A stretch of 64,000 nt of DNA, taken from contig OX638135.1 of NCBI GenBank assembly GCA_951804985.1, positions 12,088,051-12,152,050 of the forward strand, read 5' to 3'. The notes under the pieces are model-generated. The model worked only from the letters and a program-made list of their open reading frames with translations, was not told the origin of the DNA and did not search any database. Shown here piece by piece: positions 10,759 through 21,751 of this stretch. The DNA is from Dryomyza anilis (taxonomy: Eukaryota; Arthropoda; Insecta; Diptera; Dryomyzidae). The position numbers and the translations under genes were made by a program. Each line of letters opens with the position of its first letter. Positions within the stretch are counted from its first letter, which is position 1.

Positions 10759-11449
10759 TATACCCTACACTAAGAGTGAAAGGGTATATTCAGTTTGGTA
10801 CGCCGTTTGTAACACCCAGAAGGAAGCATCTCCGGTATGGAAAAGTATGTATATTCTTGATCAGCATGACCTCCTGAGTCGATTTAGCGATGTCAGTCTG
10901 TCTGTCCGTCTGTCTGTTGAAATCCCTACTACTTTTAAAATTGAAGAGCCAGATAAATGAAACTTATAACTTGATATACCTACGCTGTATGTGCGAAAAA
11001 ATTGGCGAGATTGGTCCATTGTGACCTATGATCCGACCACTTATGTTCAAATACCTCATATAAAATGTACATATAAAGATCAATTTTTATGTATACGTGC
11101 TTAGGTAAACTTTTTTGGTCAAATATATATTGACATCATGCTCAAATACATGATAATAATGTTTTCCGGCAAAAAGACTTGTGGTTCACAAAAAAAAAAT
11201 CGAAATTCGGTACACCTACCCATTTGTAAATATGGGTATCAAATGAATGGAAATTCTTCAACGATTGAATGTTTGTAGTTATTTTCAGGATTCGTATACC
11301 CTGGTGACCTATACATCACTTTGAACGGTAACCACACATATGTGTAGGGTATTTATAGTCGGCTTAGACCGACTATAATTTTGATAATCCTAACTATCAT
11401 AATTACACCTACTTTAAAATTTCCCATGTGATCTAACCTTCCCAACTGG
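10759..11449 (+). mobile_element. Mini-me-like repeat, type 2, near full length
   Basis: The head is a hairpin, TATACCCTACACTAAGAGTG with AAAGGGTATA. Then come GTAACACCCAGAAGGAAGC, TCCGGTATGGAAAAG, a TATATATTC block, the GATCAGCATGACCTCC core, a GTCTGTCTGTCCGTCTGTC microsatellite, an AT-rich body with ACACATATGTGT, a terminal hairpin TATAGTCGG-CTTAGA-CCGACTATA and the tail CTAACCTTCCCAACTGG. This is the architecture described for dipteran Mini-me elements. No protein is encoded; frames inside (for example 10686-10877) are incidental. Confidence 0.75.
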
Positions 11450-11820
11450 TTTTATTTAATGTCAGATATGTCAATATAAATGCAATATAAATGAAAAACA
11501 ACGGAGTTGAGTTAATTGCAAGACTAAGGCGGGTACAAACTGGAAGTGACCATTATTTATCTATAAATATTAAAATAATAGATCCGCATAAGCCCTTTAC
11601 TAAAAAAGAAGTGTAAAATAGTCATAATTTATTTTTTGTAATTGATATTACATATCAGTTGACTAATTTACTTGATTAATTCCATTTAATAAACTTGTTC
11701 TAATAAAATATAGAAAATATTTGTTATCTTTTTCATATTAATCCTTATTACCATGCTTATAATTCGAAATATATGGGTTTCAAGTGATCTGAATATTCAG
11801 TAAAACATTTATGATGATAT

Positions 11821-12619
11821 ACACTCAGAAGAAAATGTACCATTAAGTACTTTATGGTACGACCATTGATCTTATGGTTCATTTATTCACTACCATAAAT
11901 TTAAATATTTCAATTTTATTATATTAAATATTCCTATAATAATAAACGGGGTGTAAAAAAACATAAAACGAATACAAACATGTTCGTTTTGAACGTCATT
12001 CTGCGTGTTTGTTCAAAATGGTCGCATGTATTTTTTTTTGTAATAATCCACATTATTAATCGCGACATTGGTAAGGACTGAATGTATTTAATGTAAATAA
12101 ATTATATTTATATATTTGTTTATATTTATATTTTTATTTTACCGAAAATAAGTAATACATCGATCTTCTATTTTGGCATTGGACTCATAAATAACTACAG
12201 ACTCAATTACTACAATCAATTATTGGAAACCAAAGCATACATTAAATGTTTTATAATTTTTTGCAGCAGGAAGTGTCTTTTTATGTGTGTGTTGTAAAAG
12301 TGAATATCAATTTCGACATTTAAATAAAATAAATTATACAATAAATTAACTAAAATACATTTTTGTTTTAATAAATTATTAGGAAAATGTAATTCGACTT
12401 TACCATAAAATTAATAGTACGTATCATTAAATTTGTATAGGTCTTTCTTATTGTAATTAAAATACCACATTATAAAATTTATGGTACAACCACACATTGT
12501 ATTAACAGTTTAAATATTACTGAACTAATCGGACGCATCCTATTGACCAATTTTAATGGTATAAATTATTGTTTTTCTATTGAAATACTATCAATTTACA
12601 ATGATTTTTTTCTGGGTGT
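11821..12619. mobile_element. 799-bp MITE with ACACTCAGAA ends, nested
   Basis: The left end ACACTCAGAAGAAAATGTAC and right end TTTTTTTCTGGGTGT are inverted. The symmetry may extend outward (ATGATA / TATCAT). It lies within the 10155-12902 element. Internal TACCATTAA/TTTAATGGTA words are also inverted. Non-coding. Confidence 0.45.
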
Positions 12620-12904
12620 AGTATCATAGTCATCTAATAGTTCCATAAAAATATAGATGAAATTGGTGATGAACATGTTTGGGCCAAAGTCACCTCACGA
12701 GCGAGGTGACTTTGAACCATTTTTATTTTTTTATAATTACAGTTATTACACCATGAAATTTTGAATGGGGATGCTTAAAGAGGACATACTTACAATATTT
12801 TATAAAATAATGAAATATTAATTCCATTACAAAATAGCGAATTAAAAGCATTATAATATCAACATATACAGTTTTTCGGGTCAAAGTCACTTCAGTTGAC
12901 GTTA

Positions 12905-13309
12905 TGCTAAGAGTCAGAAAATTATAATGTACACTTTAAGAAAAACTTGCTATTATTAATGTAGGTAACCGGTTTCCTATTACTAATGTAGTAAATTCCA
13001 ACAAATATGTAAAAATAAAATTTACCCACAAAAGTATGTAAAACATACACATCTGCAGTGCCAAAATACATTTTAATGAGTGTAAAAAATACACACAAAA
13101 CTCTGTATTAATTCACATAATGCGTGTTAAAAAAGAACAACAGAACGGAAATTCATTAAATTCTAACTTAGTTTTTTAAGGATAAATATTATTAGAAACT
13201 TTATATCATCGTCAACATTTCAACAAATGTGAAAAAAATTCTGTACACAATTTTTTTTTTCTGTATAGATGGGAAATCTTCGAAAGACACTCCAGCATCT
13301 GCTGCAGTA
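12905..13309. other. AT-rich spacer
   Basis: I see no gene or recognisable repeat boundary. Confidence 0.3.
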
Positions 13310-13389
13310 GTGTGAGACTTTAACCCACTAAAACCCACCTATACCCCTTCCCGTCATCCCCGCGGAACTACCGTTAGGTATTACTTCGC

Positions 13390-13406
13390 GGGGGGGGGGG
13401 GGGGGG
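13390..13406. repeat. Run of 17 G
   Basis: Uninterrupted G homopolymer in the 3' region of the R1-like element. Homopolymer length is prone to sequencing error. Confidence 0.9.
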
Positions 13407-13450
13407 CTGGCTCTATTTGCCCCGTCTTCTTTAATGTCTCCTGGTTAGGA

Positions 13451-13867
13451 TTATTGGTCGGAGTTATTTGCTCTACGTAGCCGCTCCGTTCGTCGCAGCT
13501 CGGTCATTACGACTGCGGCCATTTCGCATGCAGCATTCCAGTACTCTTGTGACGTGGTCCTCATTTGTACTAGTGTGTGCGGCATTGGTCTCTCTCCGAG
13601 TGTTAGACTTAGTCTGTCTCGTTCGGGTTGGAAGCGTGGGCAGTCGAAGCACACGTGTTCCGCGTCTTCGGAGACATTGCCTACACAGAAATCACAGAAC
13701 GGATTGTTATCGTGATTGAACCTGTGAAGGTAAGCTTTGAAGCAGCCATGTCCGCTTAGTAGCTGAGTTATGTAGAAATCCACTTCCCCGTGTCGTCTAT
13801 TCATCAATTCCGATATGCTCGATGCGTCCATCGTCCTTTCTCCGCATGGTCCCAGCGGTCCTGCCAC
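13451..13867 (-). pseudogene. R1-like ORF2 C-terminal domain (zinc knuckle)
   Basis: Open for 138 codons. The motif CDFCVGN followed by EDAEHVCFDCPRF forms the CX2C...HX4C knuckle found at the C-terminus of R1 and related non-LTR polyproteins, downstream of the RT, where it probably binds nucleic acid during target-primed reverse transcription. The preceding 'ITQLLSGHGCFKAYLHRF' is also typical of the clade. Frames overlapping it on the + strand (13468-14026) are antisense by-products. Upstream continuity with the RT is lost to stops and frameshifts, so it is non-functional. Confidence 0.75.
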
Positions 13868-14099
13868 GTGGTCGAGATTCTTTGTCTTGCTGTGGGGCTT
13901 CTTGTGCTGCCTCCAGCTGCATCCATTGCCAGGAGGTCAATTGGGTACATGCCTTCGATAACCAGTGTTGCATCCTCTGAAACCGTGCGAAATGCACTAC
14001 ACACTCTCAAGGCGCAGAGTCGATAAACCGATCTAACACCTCTCCCATAAGACCTAACTTTGATTGCTTCGGCCCATATAGACGCCGCGTATAGGATTA

Positions 14100-14830
14100 T
14101 GGACTTCACTACGCCCGCTAGGAGTATCCTGCGATGTTGTTTTGGTCCCCTGGCGTTCAGCGATGCACATGCTTTTGCTGCCCTCTTTCTCGTATATTCG
14201 AGGTGGTCCTTGAAGTAGAGCCGTCCGTCAATTATAACACCAAGGTACTAAATAAACGGTTTAGATACTATTGTGTACCCTCCTATGTTCCTCTATCTCT
14301 CCTATGTGTTTGGCGACAATCACTATTGCTATTTTTGCCTCCTTTGGGATTTGAAGTCGTAGCACTCCATCGTACATTGTGTACCATAACAGCACCCCTA
14401 GCACTAAACCCTGGGTACTCCGGACGTTACTTTGTACTTAACGGTTGCAGTATCAGCTTCGTACCTTACTACTCTATTTCTAAAGTAGTCAGTAACTATC
14501 TTCATGATCGGTTGGGGCACTTTGAGTCCACTGAGTGTGTTCAGTATTCTCGACCAGCTAGCTGACTTGAACGCATTTCTCACGTCTAATGTGATCACCA
14601 AGCAGTATTATTTCGTCCCGAATCTCCAGCGCTTCCCCTCTATTGCCGATTTGGCAATCACCTTGACTACGTTTACAGCGTCTATCGTTTAGCGAGCTCT
14701 CCTAAAACCATATTGGCTATCAGAGAGCCCTCCCGCTACAGTAATCGCAGTGTCTAGACGGTCACACATAATGCACTCCAGGCTCTTGTCAGCCGTGTCT
14801 AGCATTCAGAGCGGATGGCTCATGCAGTGG
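14100..14830 (-). pseudogene. R1-like reverse transcriptase core, broken
   Basis: The best preserved part (14601-14404) reads VITLDVRNAFKSASWSRIL, which is RT block A with the catalytic Asp, followed later by VTSGVPRV, the degenerate counterpart of the usual GVPQG. Further upstream, readable only across frames, are SLECIMCDRLDTAI and GGLSDSQYGF, typical of RT motifs 0-2. The YADD-bearing portion and thumb are not in an open frame that I can follow. It would copy element RNA at the target nick; here it is dead. Confidence 0.7.
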
Positions 14831-14869
14831 TTTTCCTCCCTTGGTTAAGAGCACTAGTCTTTGCAGCTT

Positions 14870-15428
14870 CCACTGGTCCGGGAAGACACCTTCACTTATA
14901 CAGGCTGTGTACGGTTTTACAAATGTTCCATTGTTCATTTGCGGTCTTCCTAATGCCTCTTACTGATTGTCCCATTTCCTGTAGTTGGGGTTTGCGTTTG
15001 ACCATATTTAATATCGCTGCGTATGAGCTTCCGTCGGTCGCCTTGACAACGATAGCGTCAGGTTTTGCTTATTTTTTCCTCGTACGTACGCGTGCTCTCA
15101 TCTTCTTCCATTGTGCTTCTTCTTTACCAGCGACTTCTACCCTCCTTTGCTTGGTATTCCATGCTAGCGGAGTAGTCGTTTGCGATTTTCGTCTGCCATC
15201 TTTGCCGGATTTGGCCTCTGTATGCGGGGTTTGGAATTTCCGTCCGACTTCTTCAACAGGCTCTCTTCTTTGTGCATTTTTTGGACCAGGAAGCAGAGTG
15301 ACGGTCTCATCCGTCCCTCCTCTTGATCTCTTAGCGCTTATCTCAGTGCTGCAATCACGTTTCACGGCTGGTGATGTCTGCGATGCTCGGTTTACCGTTT
15401 TCGGCTGGTCTACCATTTCCAAACTCAT
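14870..15428 (-). pseudogene. R1-like ORF1 (Gag-like) C-terminal part
   Basis: A basic, charged frame (15428-15069) rich in Lys, Arg, Thr and Glu precedes a stretch reading KPDAIVVKATDGSSYAAIL, MVKRKPQLQEMGQSVRGIR and TANEQWN. This matches the conserved block found before the CCHC fingers in R1-clade Gag. The CCHC knuckles expected next are missing; the sequence runs into RT-like sequence instead. The long + strand frame 14815-15504 is antisense to it and has no family resemblance. Confidence 0.6.
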
Positions 15429-16110
15429 CCATCTGGTTTCTCTTCTACTAGACGTTTATGTAGCGCCTGTATGGAGTAGAGAATATCTCTCATTGGTTGA
15501 TTAATATGCCGCCTTTCGGCTACCATCTGGGTAAGCTGGTGTATTTTATTACCCAGTCTAGACAGCGTACCCATCTTTGGGTGGTCTGGCGTAAATGGCC
15601 CCTGATGTGTGCTGTAGTTTTCCCACTGGATGGTGAGAACTTGATCAAGTACTTTGTTTCCTCCTTGGATCTCCCTGAGTGGTTGTGTTCAGAGCCAGGT
15701 CCGCGTTAGTCAGGGATGTTACATCTGAGCTTACGCTGCCAATTTAATGAGGACGTATGTTGATCGTTCATCGAGTCCTGCCTGGGTTTTAACGGGACGG
15801 GGGCGATTGCAGCTTTACCCTGAAAGCCATTTCTATAAGATTTCACTCTAACATACTGAGGTGACAGAATACTACAATCGTCAGCCCAAAGCAGCCATTT
15901 CATTTTTCCATTTCTTCCAGTATGCCATAATTACTGGGTTCAGTTTTAATGCTGCAACAATTAGGTGTGCAGCAGCAGTGCTTACAGCCGTTCCTAACAT
16001 GGTGGTTGTTTGGTCCGCGGGTGGTATTTTATTTCCCACCTACCCTGCATATCTGCCTATCCGCCACCTGGGGACGCGCACTCTAGGGATACAAAGTGTG
16101 GGGGTACACA

Positions 16111-17560
16111 AAATGAAAAAGTTCACAACTATTTAACGAATGTCCAAATATGAATTTACACCTCGGAAGATGTTTCAATTGCACGTAATTTAAATTCACA
16201 TTTTAATCACCAACAATCCGCCCCTGTCATCAATTTTTAGAATTAATTGAAAAGCGAAAACACTATTTACATACAGAGAAATAATATGATTGCGACTTGA
16301 TCGCAGCAACATGCTATGATCTTTACAATCATAGATGTTTGTCACAATCAAAGTATAGTATTTTCAATTTTATTTCAACAATAATAATGTAGACAATTTA
16401 TTATAATATCGACGTTGTAGAAAGAAATGTCAACAAATACATTTTAAAATGCCAAATATTCATTTACAAAAAACTTTATATATCTGTAAATTTTTAATCG
16501 ATGATCTCAATATGATAAGACAATGTAAATCTACTTTAAAAATGCATCAATTACTTTTTATAATATTAATCAACAAACTCGAAATTTAAATTTTTCACAA
16601 AAATGCATTTGGTGACTTTTCGTTATACAACGACGATAAGATTGTAAGTATTTCTGAAAAAACCAAATATGGTTGAAAAAAACCATGTTATGATTACGAT
16701 AAAAACTGCCACGAACAAAATATGGTCAATACCAATAATACTATGATACCAATTAGACATATGCACAAATTGTTTTGAGGTTTACTCTGCAAATATGCAC
16801 TACTGCACTCTACAGTTTTGAATTAATGTCGCAAATGAAAATCGACAGTATTATAGTGAAATCTCTCTGAGCGACTTCACTACACTTCAGTATTTGTTTC
16901 ATTGGTGTCAAGCACTGTCAAAACATCAAGCCATTCAAAATTATCAATGTATTGAAAAACAAAACCAAACGACAATATTGTCGCTAAACATGCTACGAAT
17001 ACAGTGGGTGCAACGAGTGAGCGCAACTAGTAACGAGTGAGAAGACGAATATTGAAAACAACAACAAATCTGCCGCTTGTTCGACGAATGTAATATTGTT
17101 GCTATTTATGTGTTAATAAAAAATACAACAAACATTATTTAAAAAAAAATTGTTAAAAAAAAATTTGTACGACTAAATCAGCGCTCTGGTCGAAAAGCAA
17201 TATATCAAAAAAAAAAAAAAATCTAATTAAATAATGAAAAAAATTAAATAATGAAAAAATGTTTTTCAATAAATAAAAAACTTAATATAAAATATTATAT
17301 GATTTTCTTATAACTTTTTTTTTTTGTTTTTTCTATATTTCAATATTAATGAAAATTATTTAGAGTAAGAATGATAAAAGAAATAAAAATGCACTAAATA
17401 CTCGGTGTCATAAGCAGTTAAATTTTTATTGCACATCATCATAGACCTCTTCACTTCAGTTTTGTTTGTGTTTTGTTTTGTTTTGACAGTACTTGATGCT
17501 TTCTTGTTGTGAGCAACACATTCATTTAATTTTCAAGCATAGAGTTGACGACAGAAAATG
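16111..17560. other. AT-rich spacer
   Basis: No recognised gene or repeat. Poly-A runs at about 17143-17220 are simple sequence. Confidence 0.35.
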
Positions 17561-17739
17561 TCTTGAAGTGGGTTTCAAATGCACTTGTGCAGATGTCTAA
17601 TACCAATACCAATCATACTATTACAAAATTTATGTATTCCAATAAGGAAGAGGTCTCGTCGAAAGAATTGGACTTTTAAAAAAGAAATACATTTAAAATT
17701 TTAAATAGTATTATTGACTTGGATCCACTGTACCCGAAA
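17530..17739 (+). other. Possible exon-like coding fragment (copy 1), unknown family
   Basis: In the frame giving VLKWVSNALVQMSNTNTNHT, about 40 codons are open, then a stop follows 'SKEL'. In the second copy (18076-18262) the same frame stays open to 'SIIDLDPLYPKE'. The stretch is preceded by a pyrimidine-rich TTTAATTTTCAAG that could be a splice acceptor. I do not recognise the protein. It could be a captured host exon, a transposase remnant or chance. Confidence 0.25.
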
Positions 17740-18590
17740 GAATGACACATTGAGGCAACTAAATATAAAGACCTGCAAGAATTAAATCAGTTGGGAAGGT
17801 TAGATCACATGGGAAATTTTAAAGTAGGGATATTTTATGATATTTAGGATTATCAAAATTAAAGTCGGTCTAAGCCGACTATAAATACCCTACACATATG
17901 TGTGGTTACCATTCAAAGTGAAATATAGGTCAGGGTATACGAATCCTAAAATTAACTACAAAATTTTAATCGTTGAAAAATGTCCATTCATTTGATACCT
18001 ATATTTACAAGTGAGTAGGTGTACCGAATTTCGATTATTTTTTAAACTACAAGTCGTTTTAACTACAAGTCGTTTTGTCTTGAAGTGGGTTTCAAATGCA
18101 CTTGTGCAGATGTCTAATACCAATACCAATCATACTATTACAAAATCTATGTATTGCAATAAGGAAGAGGTCTCGTCGAAAGAACTGAACTTTTCAAAAA
18201 GAAATACATTTAAAATTTTAAATAGTATTATTGACTTGGATCCACTGTACCCGAAAGAATGACACATTGAGTCAACTAAATATAAAGACCTGCAAGAATT
18301 AAATCAGTTGGGAAGGTTAGATCACATGGGAAATTTTAAAGTAGGGATATTTTATGATATTTAAGATTATCAAAATTATAGTCGGTCTAAGCCGACTATA
18401 AATACCCTACACATATGTGTGGTTACCATTCAAATTGGTATATAGGTCAGGGTATACGAATCCTAAAATTAACTACAAAATTTTAATCGTTGAAAAATTT
18501 CCATTTATTTGATTACAAATGAGTAGGTGTACCGAATTTCGATTTTTTTTTAACTACAAGTCGTTTTGCGGGAAAACATTATTTTCATGA
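17561..18590. repeat. 517-bp tandem duplication, about 97% identical
   Basis: The segment from TCTTGAAGTGGGTTTCAAAT (17561) to ACTACAAGTCGTTTT repeats from 18078. Offsets are 517 bp throughout. I count roughly a dozen differences (for example TTTATGTATTCC/TCTATGTATTGC and GGATTATC/AGATTATC), so it is older than the 115-bp duplication at 4.3 kb. Each copy holds a coding-like stretch followed by the 3' part of a Mini-me-like repeat. Confidence 0.85.
17788..18077 (-). mobile_element. Mini-me-like repeat, type 2, 3' part (inside duplication copy 1)
   Basis: Tail CAGTTGGGAAGGTTAG, hairpin TCGGTCTAAGCCGACTATA and GTGTACCGAATTTCGATT identify it. It is cut at the duplication breakpoint in ACTACAAGTCGTTTT. 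Confidence 0.75.
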
Positions 18591-18954
18591 ATTTGAGCAT
18601 ATGACCAAAAAAGTTTGCCTTAGCACGTATATTGTAAAATTCACCAGTAGATGTAAGGTTTATATGAGGTATTTTAAAATAAGTGGTCGGTTAACAGGTC
18701 ACAATGGACTGATCATGCACATTTTCACTGACAAACAGTGTAGATATATAAGTAATCTAAATTAGGAGTTAAATTTATTTAGTTCATCTAGTTTTTCTGT
18801 AATCAAGATTTCAACAGACAGACAGACGGACGGACATCGCTAAATCGGCTGAGGAGGTCATGCTGATCAAGAATATATATACTTTTCCGTACCGGAGATG
18901 CTCTCTTCTGGGTGTTACAACTGAATTTTCCCTTCACTCTTAGTGTAGGGTATA
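18305..18954 (-). mobile_element. Mini-me-like repeat, type 2, near full length
   Basis: It runs from the CAGTTGGGAAGG tail through the terminal hairpin, the AT body, the GACAGACAGACGGACGGAC microsatellite, the GATCAAGAATATATATAC block and the TCTTAGTGTAGGGTATA head. The tail-side 290 bp are shared with the duplicated copy to its left. Confidence 0.75.
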
Positions 18955-19350
18955 AAAATTGTATACCACTTATTTATAATCTTATAATTAATTTAAAACA
19001 AATTCTTAAGCAATGTATGATGCCATAATACAGGGCGAATGGTGATGTAAGCTATATAAACTTATAAATTTATACATTATTAATTAAAATGCTTACATTT
19101 CCAGACAGAATTGGCCTAACCGACAATTGGAAACAACATTTTTTCAATTATAATTAATTACAAAGTGGCCTGGGCCGCATTATCTTTTTTTTTTAATGTA
19201 TTTTAATTTTTTTTTATTATTAGTGTTCTTGTTACTAATATTAGTATAAAAATATATACTAATTAAATACAACGAACTAAAGCGATCTAAATAAGATAAT
19301 TTACATTTTTCTAATTTCTGAAGTTCGAAAAATTTGTGGGTTATGCTGTT
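18955..19350. other. AT-rich spacer
   Basis: Nothing recognised. Confidence 0.3.
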
Positions 19351-19473
19351 TAGGCGGTCAGCGTCGGCATTGACCGACTATAACATACATAATTCTTACT
19401 AACTTCATCACACCAACTATCAACATTTCCCTACTTTAAAATTTCCCATGTGACCTATCTTTCCTTACTGGCA
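19351..19473 (+). mobile_element. Mini-me-like repeat, 3' tail fragment
   Basis: GGCGGTCAGCGTCGGCATTGACCGACTATAA (19351-19381, diverged hairpin), CTACTTTAAAATTTCCCATG and CCTATCTTTCCTTACTGG correspond to the tail of the type 2 copies, with a longer hairpin loop. Confidence 0.5.
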
Positions 19474-19850
19474 CTTGCAATTGAGATGAATTGAACTCGG
19501 CAGGGTACTCATATTCAGCCTTGAAAACAAGAAAATCACATCTTCTTTTATGTTTAAGTTTATAAACACTTATATATGGTTTTAACTAGTATTATATCAA
19601 CTAGTATTAGCTTTATAGCTTTATATAATTAAATAACAACTTAAAAAATAATTACATATATCAACTGCTAAATTTCTACAATTTATCTTTACAATGTTCA
19701 CTCACGAGACGCACTAGTTCACTATCAAATCACAACTGAAGTGCTGTGCCTCAGATGCGGCGCCCTTATATACCGTATGTATCAGTTTGATACGTTTCGA
19801 CAAGTTTCGATATGTTTCGAGAACCTTCTACTCGTTTCGTGAATGACGCA
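19474..19850 (-). repeat. Putative 3' LTR of the gypsy element
   Basis: It follows the end of integrase sequence on the minus strand. A TATA-like GGTATATAAGGGCGCCGC lies at about 19750-19770 read on the minus strand, followed by sequence that could be the transcription start region (CACAGCACTTCAGTTGTG). TATA-type promoters sit in the U3 of such LTRs. I could not find the partner LTR or exact TG...CA ends, so limits are approximate. Confidence 0.4.
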
Positions 19851-20306
19851 TGCAATTGGCATGGTCCTTCCCAGTGTGTTTGTAACTTAGGGGATAAGAT
19901 TTTCTTTCTTTCTTTGTGGGTCATAGAGCAAAACAAGTTCTCCTTCCGTAAATCCCTCTGAATTTGTGCGCAAGTCGTATCTGGCCTTCATTTTATCACT
20001 CGCAAATTGTGTACGCTGCCTTACAAACTGATGCACTTCATTCAGTTCTTCACTTTTTCTGGAGACATAATACAGGAATTCCAGCTAAAGGACTCGCACC
20101 AAACATTCAGGTAATCGTAAGTCTGTCTCAAAGACAATTTTTGCAGGCGAAGCAACTGTAGTGTAATGATCCGCCGTTCGATAAGTCATGAGGAATAGTG
20201 GTATGTATGTATCCAAATCTTTTTGCCTTTTATTAACCACTTTTCTGAGATCGTGTTTTGTGTATGTTGAGGACTTTGCATTTTTCCTCAAAAACTGCAG
20301 ACTCAA
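19850..20306 (-). pseudogene. Gypsy integrase C-terminal part
   Basis: The reading KDLDTYIPLFLMTYRTADHY followed by SPAKIVFETDLRLP is the end of the catalytic core and the following loop of Ty3/gypsy integrase. Beyond the frame break, GELVLLYDPQRKKENLIPK and LQTHWEGPC (about 19960-19870) match the GPY/F-type C-terminal module that contacts DNA or chromatin. It is out of frame with the upstream core at about 20310. Confidence 0.65.
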
Positions 20307-20332
20307 AATTTCTTCCTAAATCTGAATACAAT

Positions 20333-20995
20333 TCATACTCCAAAATGGCTTACCCAGTTGTTAACTAATGCATCCGCAACTGTTGTGGCTTCTTGATTCG
20401 GCAAGGGATACACTTCAGGCCACTTGCTGAAGTAGTCAATGACGACAACCACATACTTATTACCCGCATCACTGATTGGAAATGGTCCGGCGACATCCGT
20501 GGTGATACGTTCGAATGGTGCTCCTACGTTGTACTGGTGAATCCTGCCGCGACTTCTGACTGTTGGTCCTTTTGCTGGTACACATTGCGTACAACTGCGA
20601 ATCCAATCGGCTACTGACTCTTGGCATATAATCCAATAAAAACGTTTCTTTACCTTCTCGACAGTTTTATTTATGCCCAAATGACCTCCAGTAGATCCAC
20701 CATGGTATTCCGCTAATATCTCTTTTATTTTTGATTTAGAAACAACAATCAAATTTCGAGCGGATGTGCCATCTACGCTTTCCCAGGAGCGATATAAACA
20801 ACCATTTTGCAGTTTCAAGCTCTGCCACTGTGTCCAGTACACCTTAGTTATTAGGGTATCGTATGCTATCTCATTCCATGATGGTTTTCTTTGCTGTTCC
20901 GTGAATATCATGATGTTTGTCAGGTCGGGATCTCTCTTTTGCTCAATTTGAATTTGTTCCGGAGTCCATTTTTTATCGGGCAAAACATTTAGCAA
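20333..20995 (-). pseudogene. Gypsy integrase zinc finger and catalytic core
   Basis: Open for 220 codons. After a linker (KWTPEQIQIEQKRDPDL) comes the HHCC zinc-binding domain: EYHGGSTGGHLGINKTVEKV and later CTQCVPAK. The core follows with the first catalytic Asp in ITTDVAGPFPISDAGNKYVV and the second in VIDYFSKWPEVYPLP. The third acidic residue (D,D-35-E) is lost at the downstream frame break. Integrase joins the cDNA ends to host DNA. The upstream RNase H is deleted. Confidence 0.75.
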
Positions 20996-20999
20996 ACGA

Positions 21000-21751
21000 A
21001 TGTCAATTAGTTTCGAAGGTCATGTAGGTTCTGTGGTATGGGCCACTCCTTTACGGCTACTATTTTATCCCTGTCGGTATGTACACCTTCTGTGCTAACT
21101 CGATGACCCAGATACTAGACTTCTTTCTTGAAAAGTGAGCATTTATTTCGGCTAAGTTTCAGTCCTGCACTTTCCAATCGAAGAAATACTTCCTCCAAGT
21201 TTTTTAGGTGTTCGTTGAAGACTTTGCCCATGACAATTATGTCGTCGTTGTAAACCTTTCAAAACGTGTTCCATTAACCGCTCAAATGTTGCTGGGGTAT
21301 TGCATAACCCAAACTACATTACCAGAAACTGCTATAGTCCATCGCCAGTACTAAATGCAGTCTTCTCTCGGTCGTTTTCATCGTTTTCTACCTGGCAGTA
21401 ATCCTTGCAAAGTCGAAAACCATTTTACATTAGATAGTGTATCCAAGGTATTATCGATTCTGGGCAGTCGATAACTATCTTTGTCGTTACAGGATTAAGC
21501 TTTCGGTAATCAACGCATATACGAGTACTACGGTCCTTCGTTTTGACTAATACTACTCGTGAACTCCATGGACTCTCAGAAGGTTCCACCACGACATTTA
21601 TGCGCATTTCTTCAACCAAATGAGATACATTTCTTTTCGCAAGTCGTACTCTTTTTGGTGAAGTTCTGCCATCCTTTTGGTTCTTTTCAGCGAATACATA
21701 CCGATATTTATTAATTAATTGTTGCACTTTACACCTTTCTTTGGCAGTCAA
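21000..21751 (-). pseudogene. Gypsy reverse transcriptase, broken
   Basis: The N-terminal RT blocks are open (21751-21425): PSESPWSSRVVLVKTKDRST, then RICVDYRKLNPVT with the conserved Asp. Downstream frames show QFLVMQFGLCNTPATFERLM (the usual PFGL..AP.TF block), a YNDDIIVMG active-site box in place of the common YLDD, and AGLKLSRNKCSLF plus YLGHRVSTEGVHTD of the thumb region. Sequence then jumps to the pre-integrase linker, so RNase H and the tether are deleted. Confidence 0.7.

Larger units (their letters stand above)
10155..12902. mobile_element. TIR element with GGTGACTTTGG subterminal motifs, two nested insertions
   Basis: The left end CCGTCAACTGGGGTGACTT is mirrored by AAGTCACTTCAGTTGACGT at the right end, with TA just outside on each side (10153-10154 and 12903-12904). 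The word GGTGACTTTG recurs in both orientations at 10187, 10562, 10600, 12674 and 12705. There is no transposase frame. A Mini-me-like copy (10759-11449) and a MITE (11821-12619) sit inside it, so the pre-insertion length was about 1.26 kb. TA duplication suggests a Tc1/mariner-like or related superfamily; unproven. Confidence 0.55.
13310..16110 (-). mobile_element. R1-like non-LTR retrotransposon, internally deleted
   Basis: GC content and codon use change sharply from the AT-rich surroundings at both limits. On the minus strand, in order: a 5' region (about 16110-15510), a Gag-like ORF1 with the typical end of R1-clade Gag (15428-14870), a reverse transcriptase core (about 14830-14100), and a C-terminal region with a CX2C...HX4C zinc knuckle (13867-13451). 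The endonuclease domain is absent because ORF1 runs directly into the RT. A run of 17 G on the + strand (13390-13406) lies in the 3' region. R1 itself inserts in 28S rDNA; there is no rDNA here, so this is either an untargeted R1-clade family or a displaced copy. Confidence 0.7.

Noticed and set aside
10759..11449. Terminal hairpin TCGG..CCGA of the Mini-me-like repeats as a Helitron 3' hairpin or a transcription terminator
   Set aside because: No CTRR end or TC start is consistent among copies, no Rep/helicase is present, and rho-independent terminators do not apply to a nuclear genome.
13468..14565. Plus-strand frames of 78-143 codons
   Set aside because: Antisense of the R1-like ORF2 C-terminus and RT.
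14815..15504. 229-codon plus-strand frame
   Set aside because: Antisense of the R1-like ORF1/RT; no family resemblance on the plus strand.
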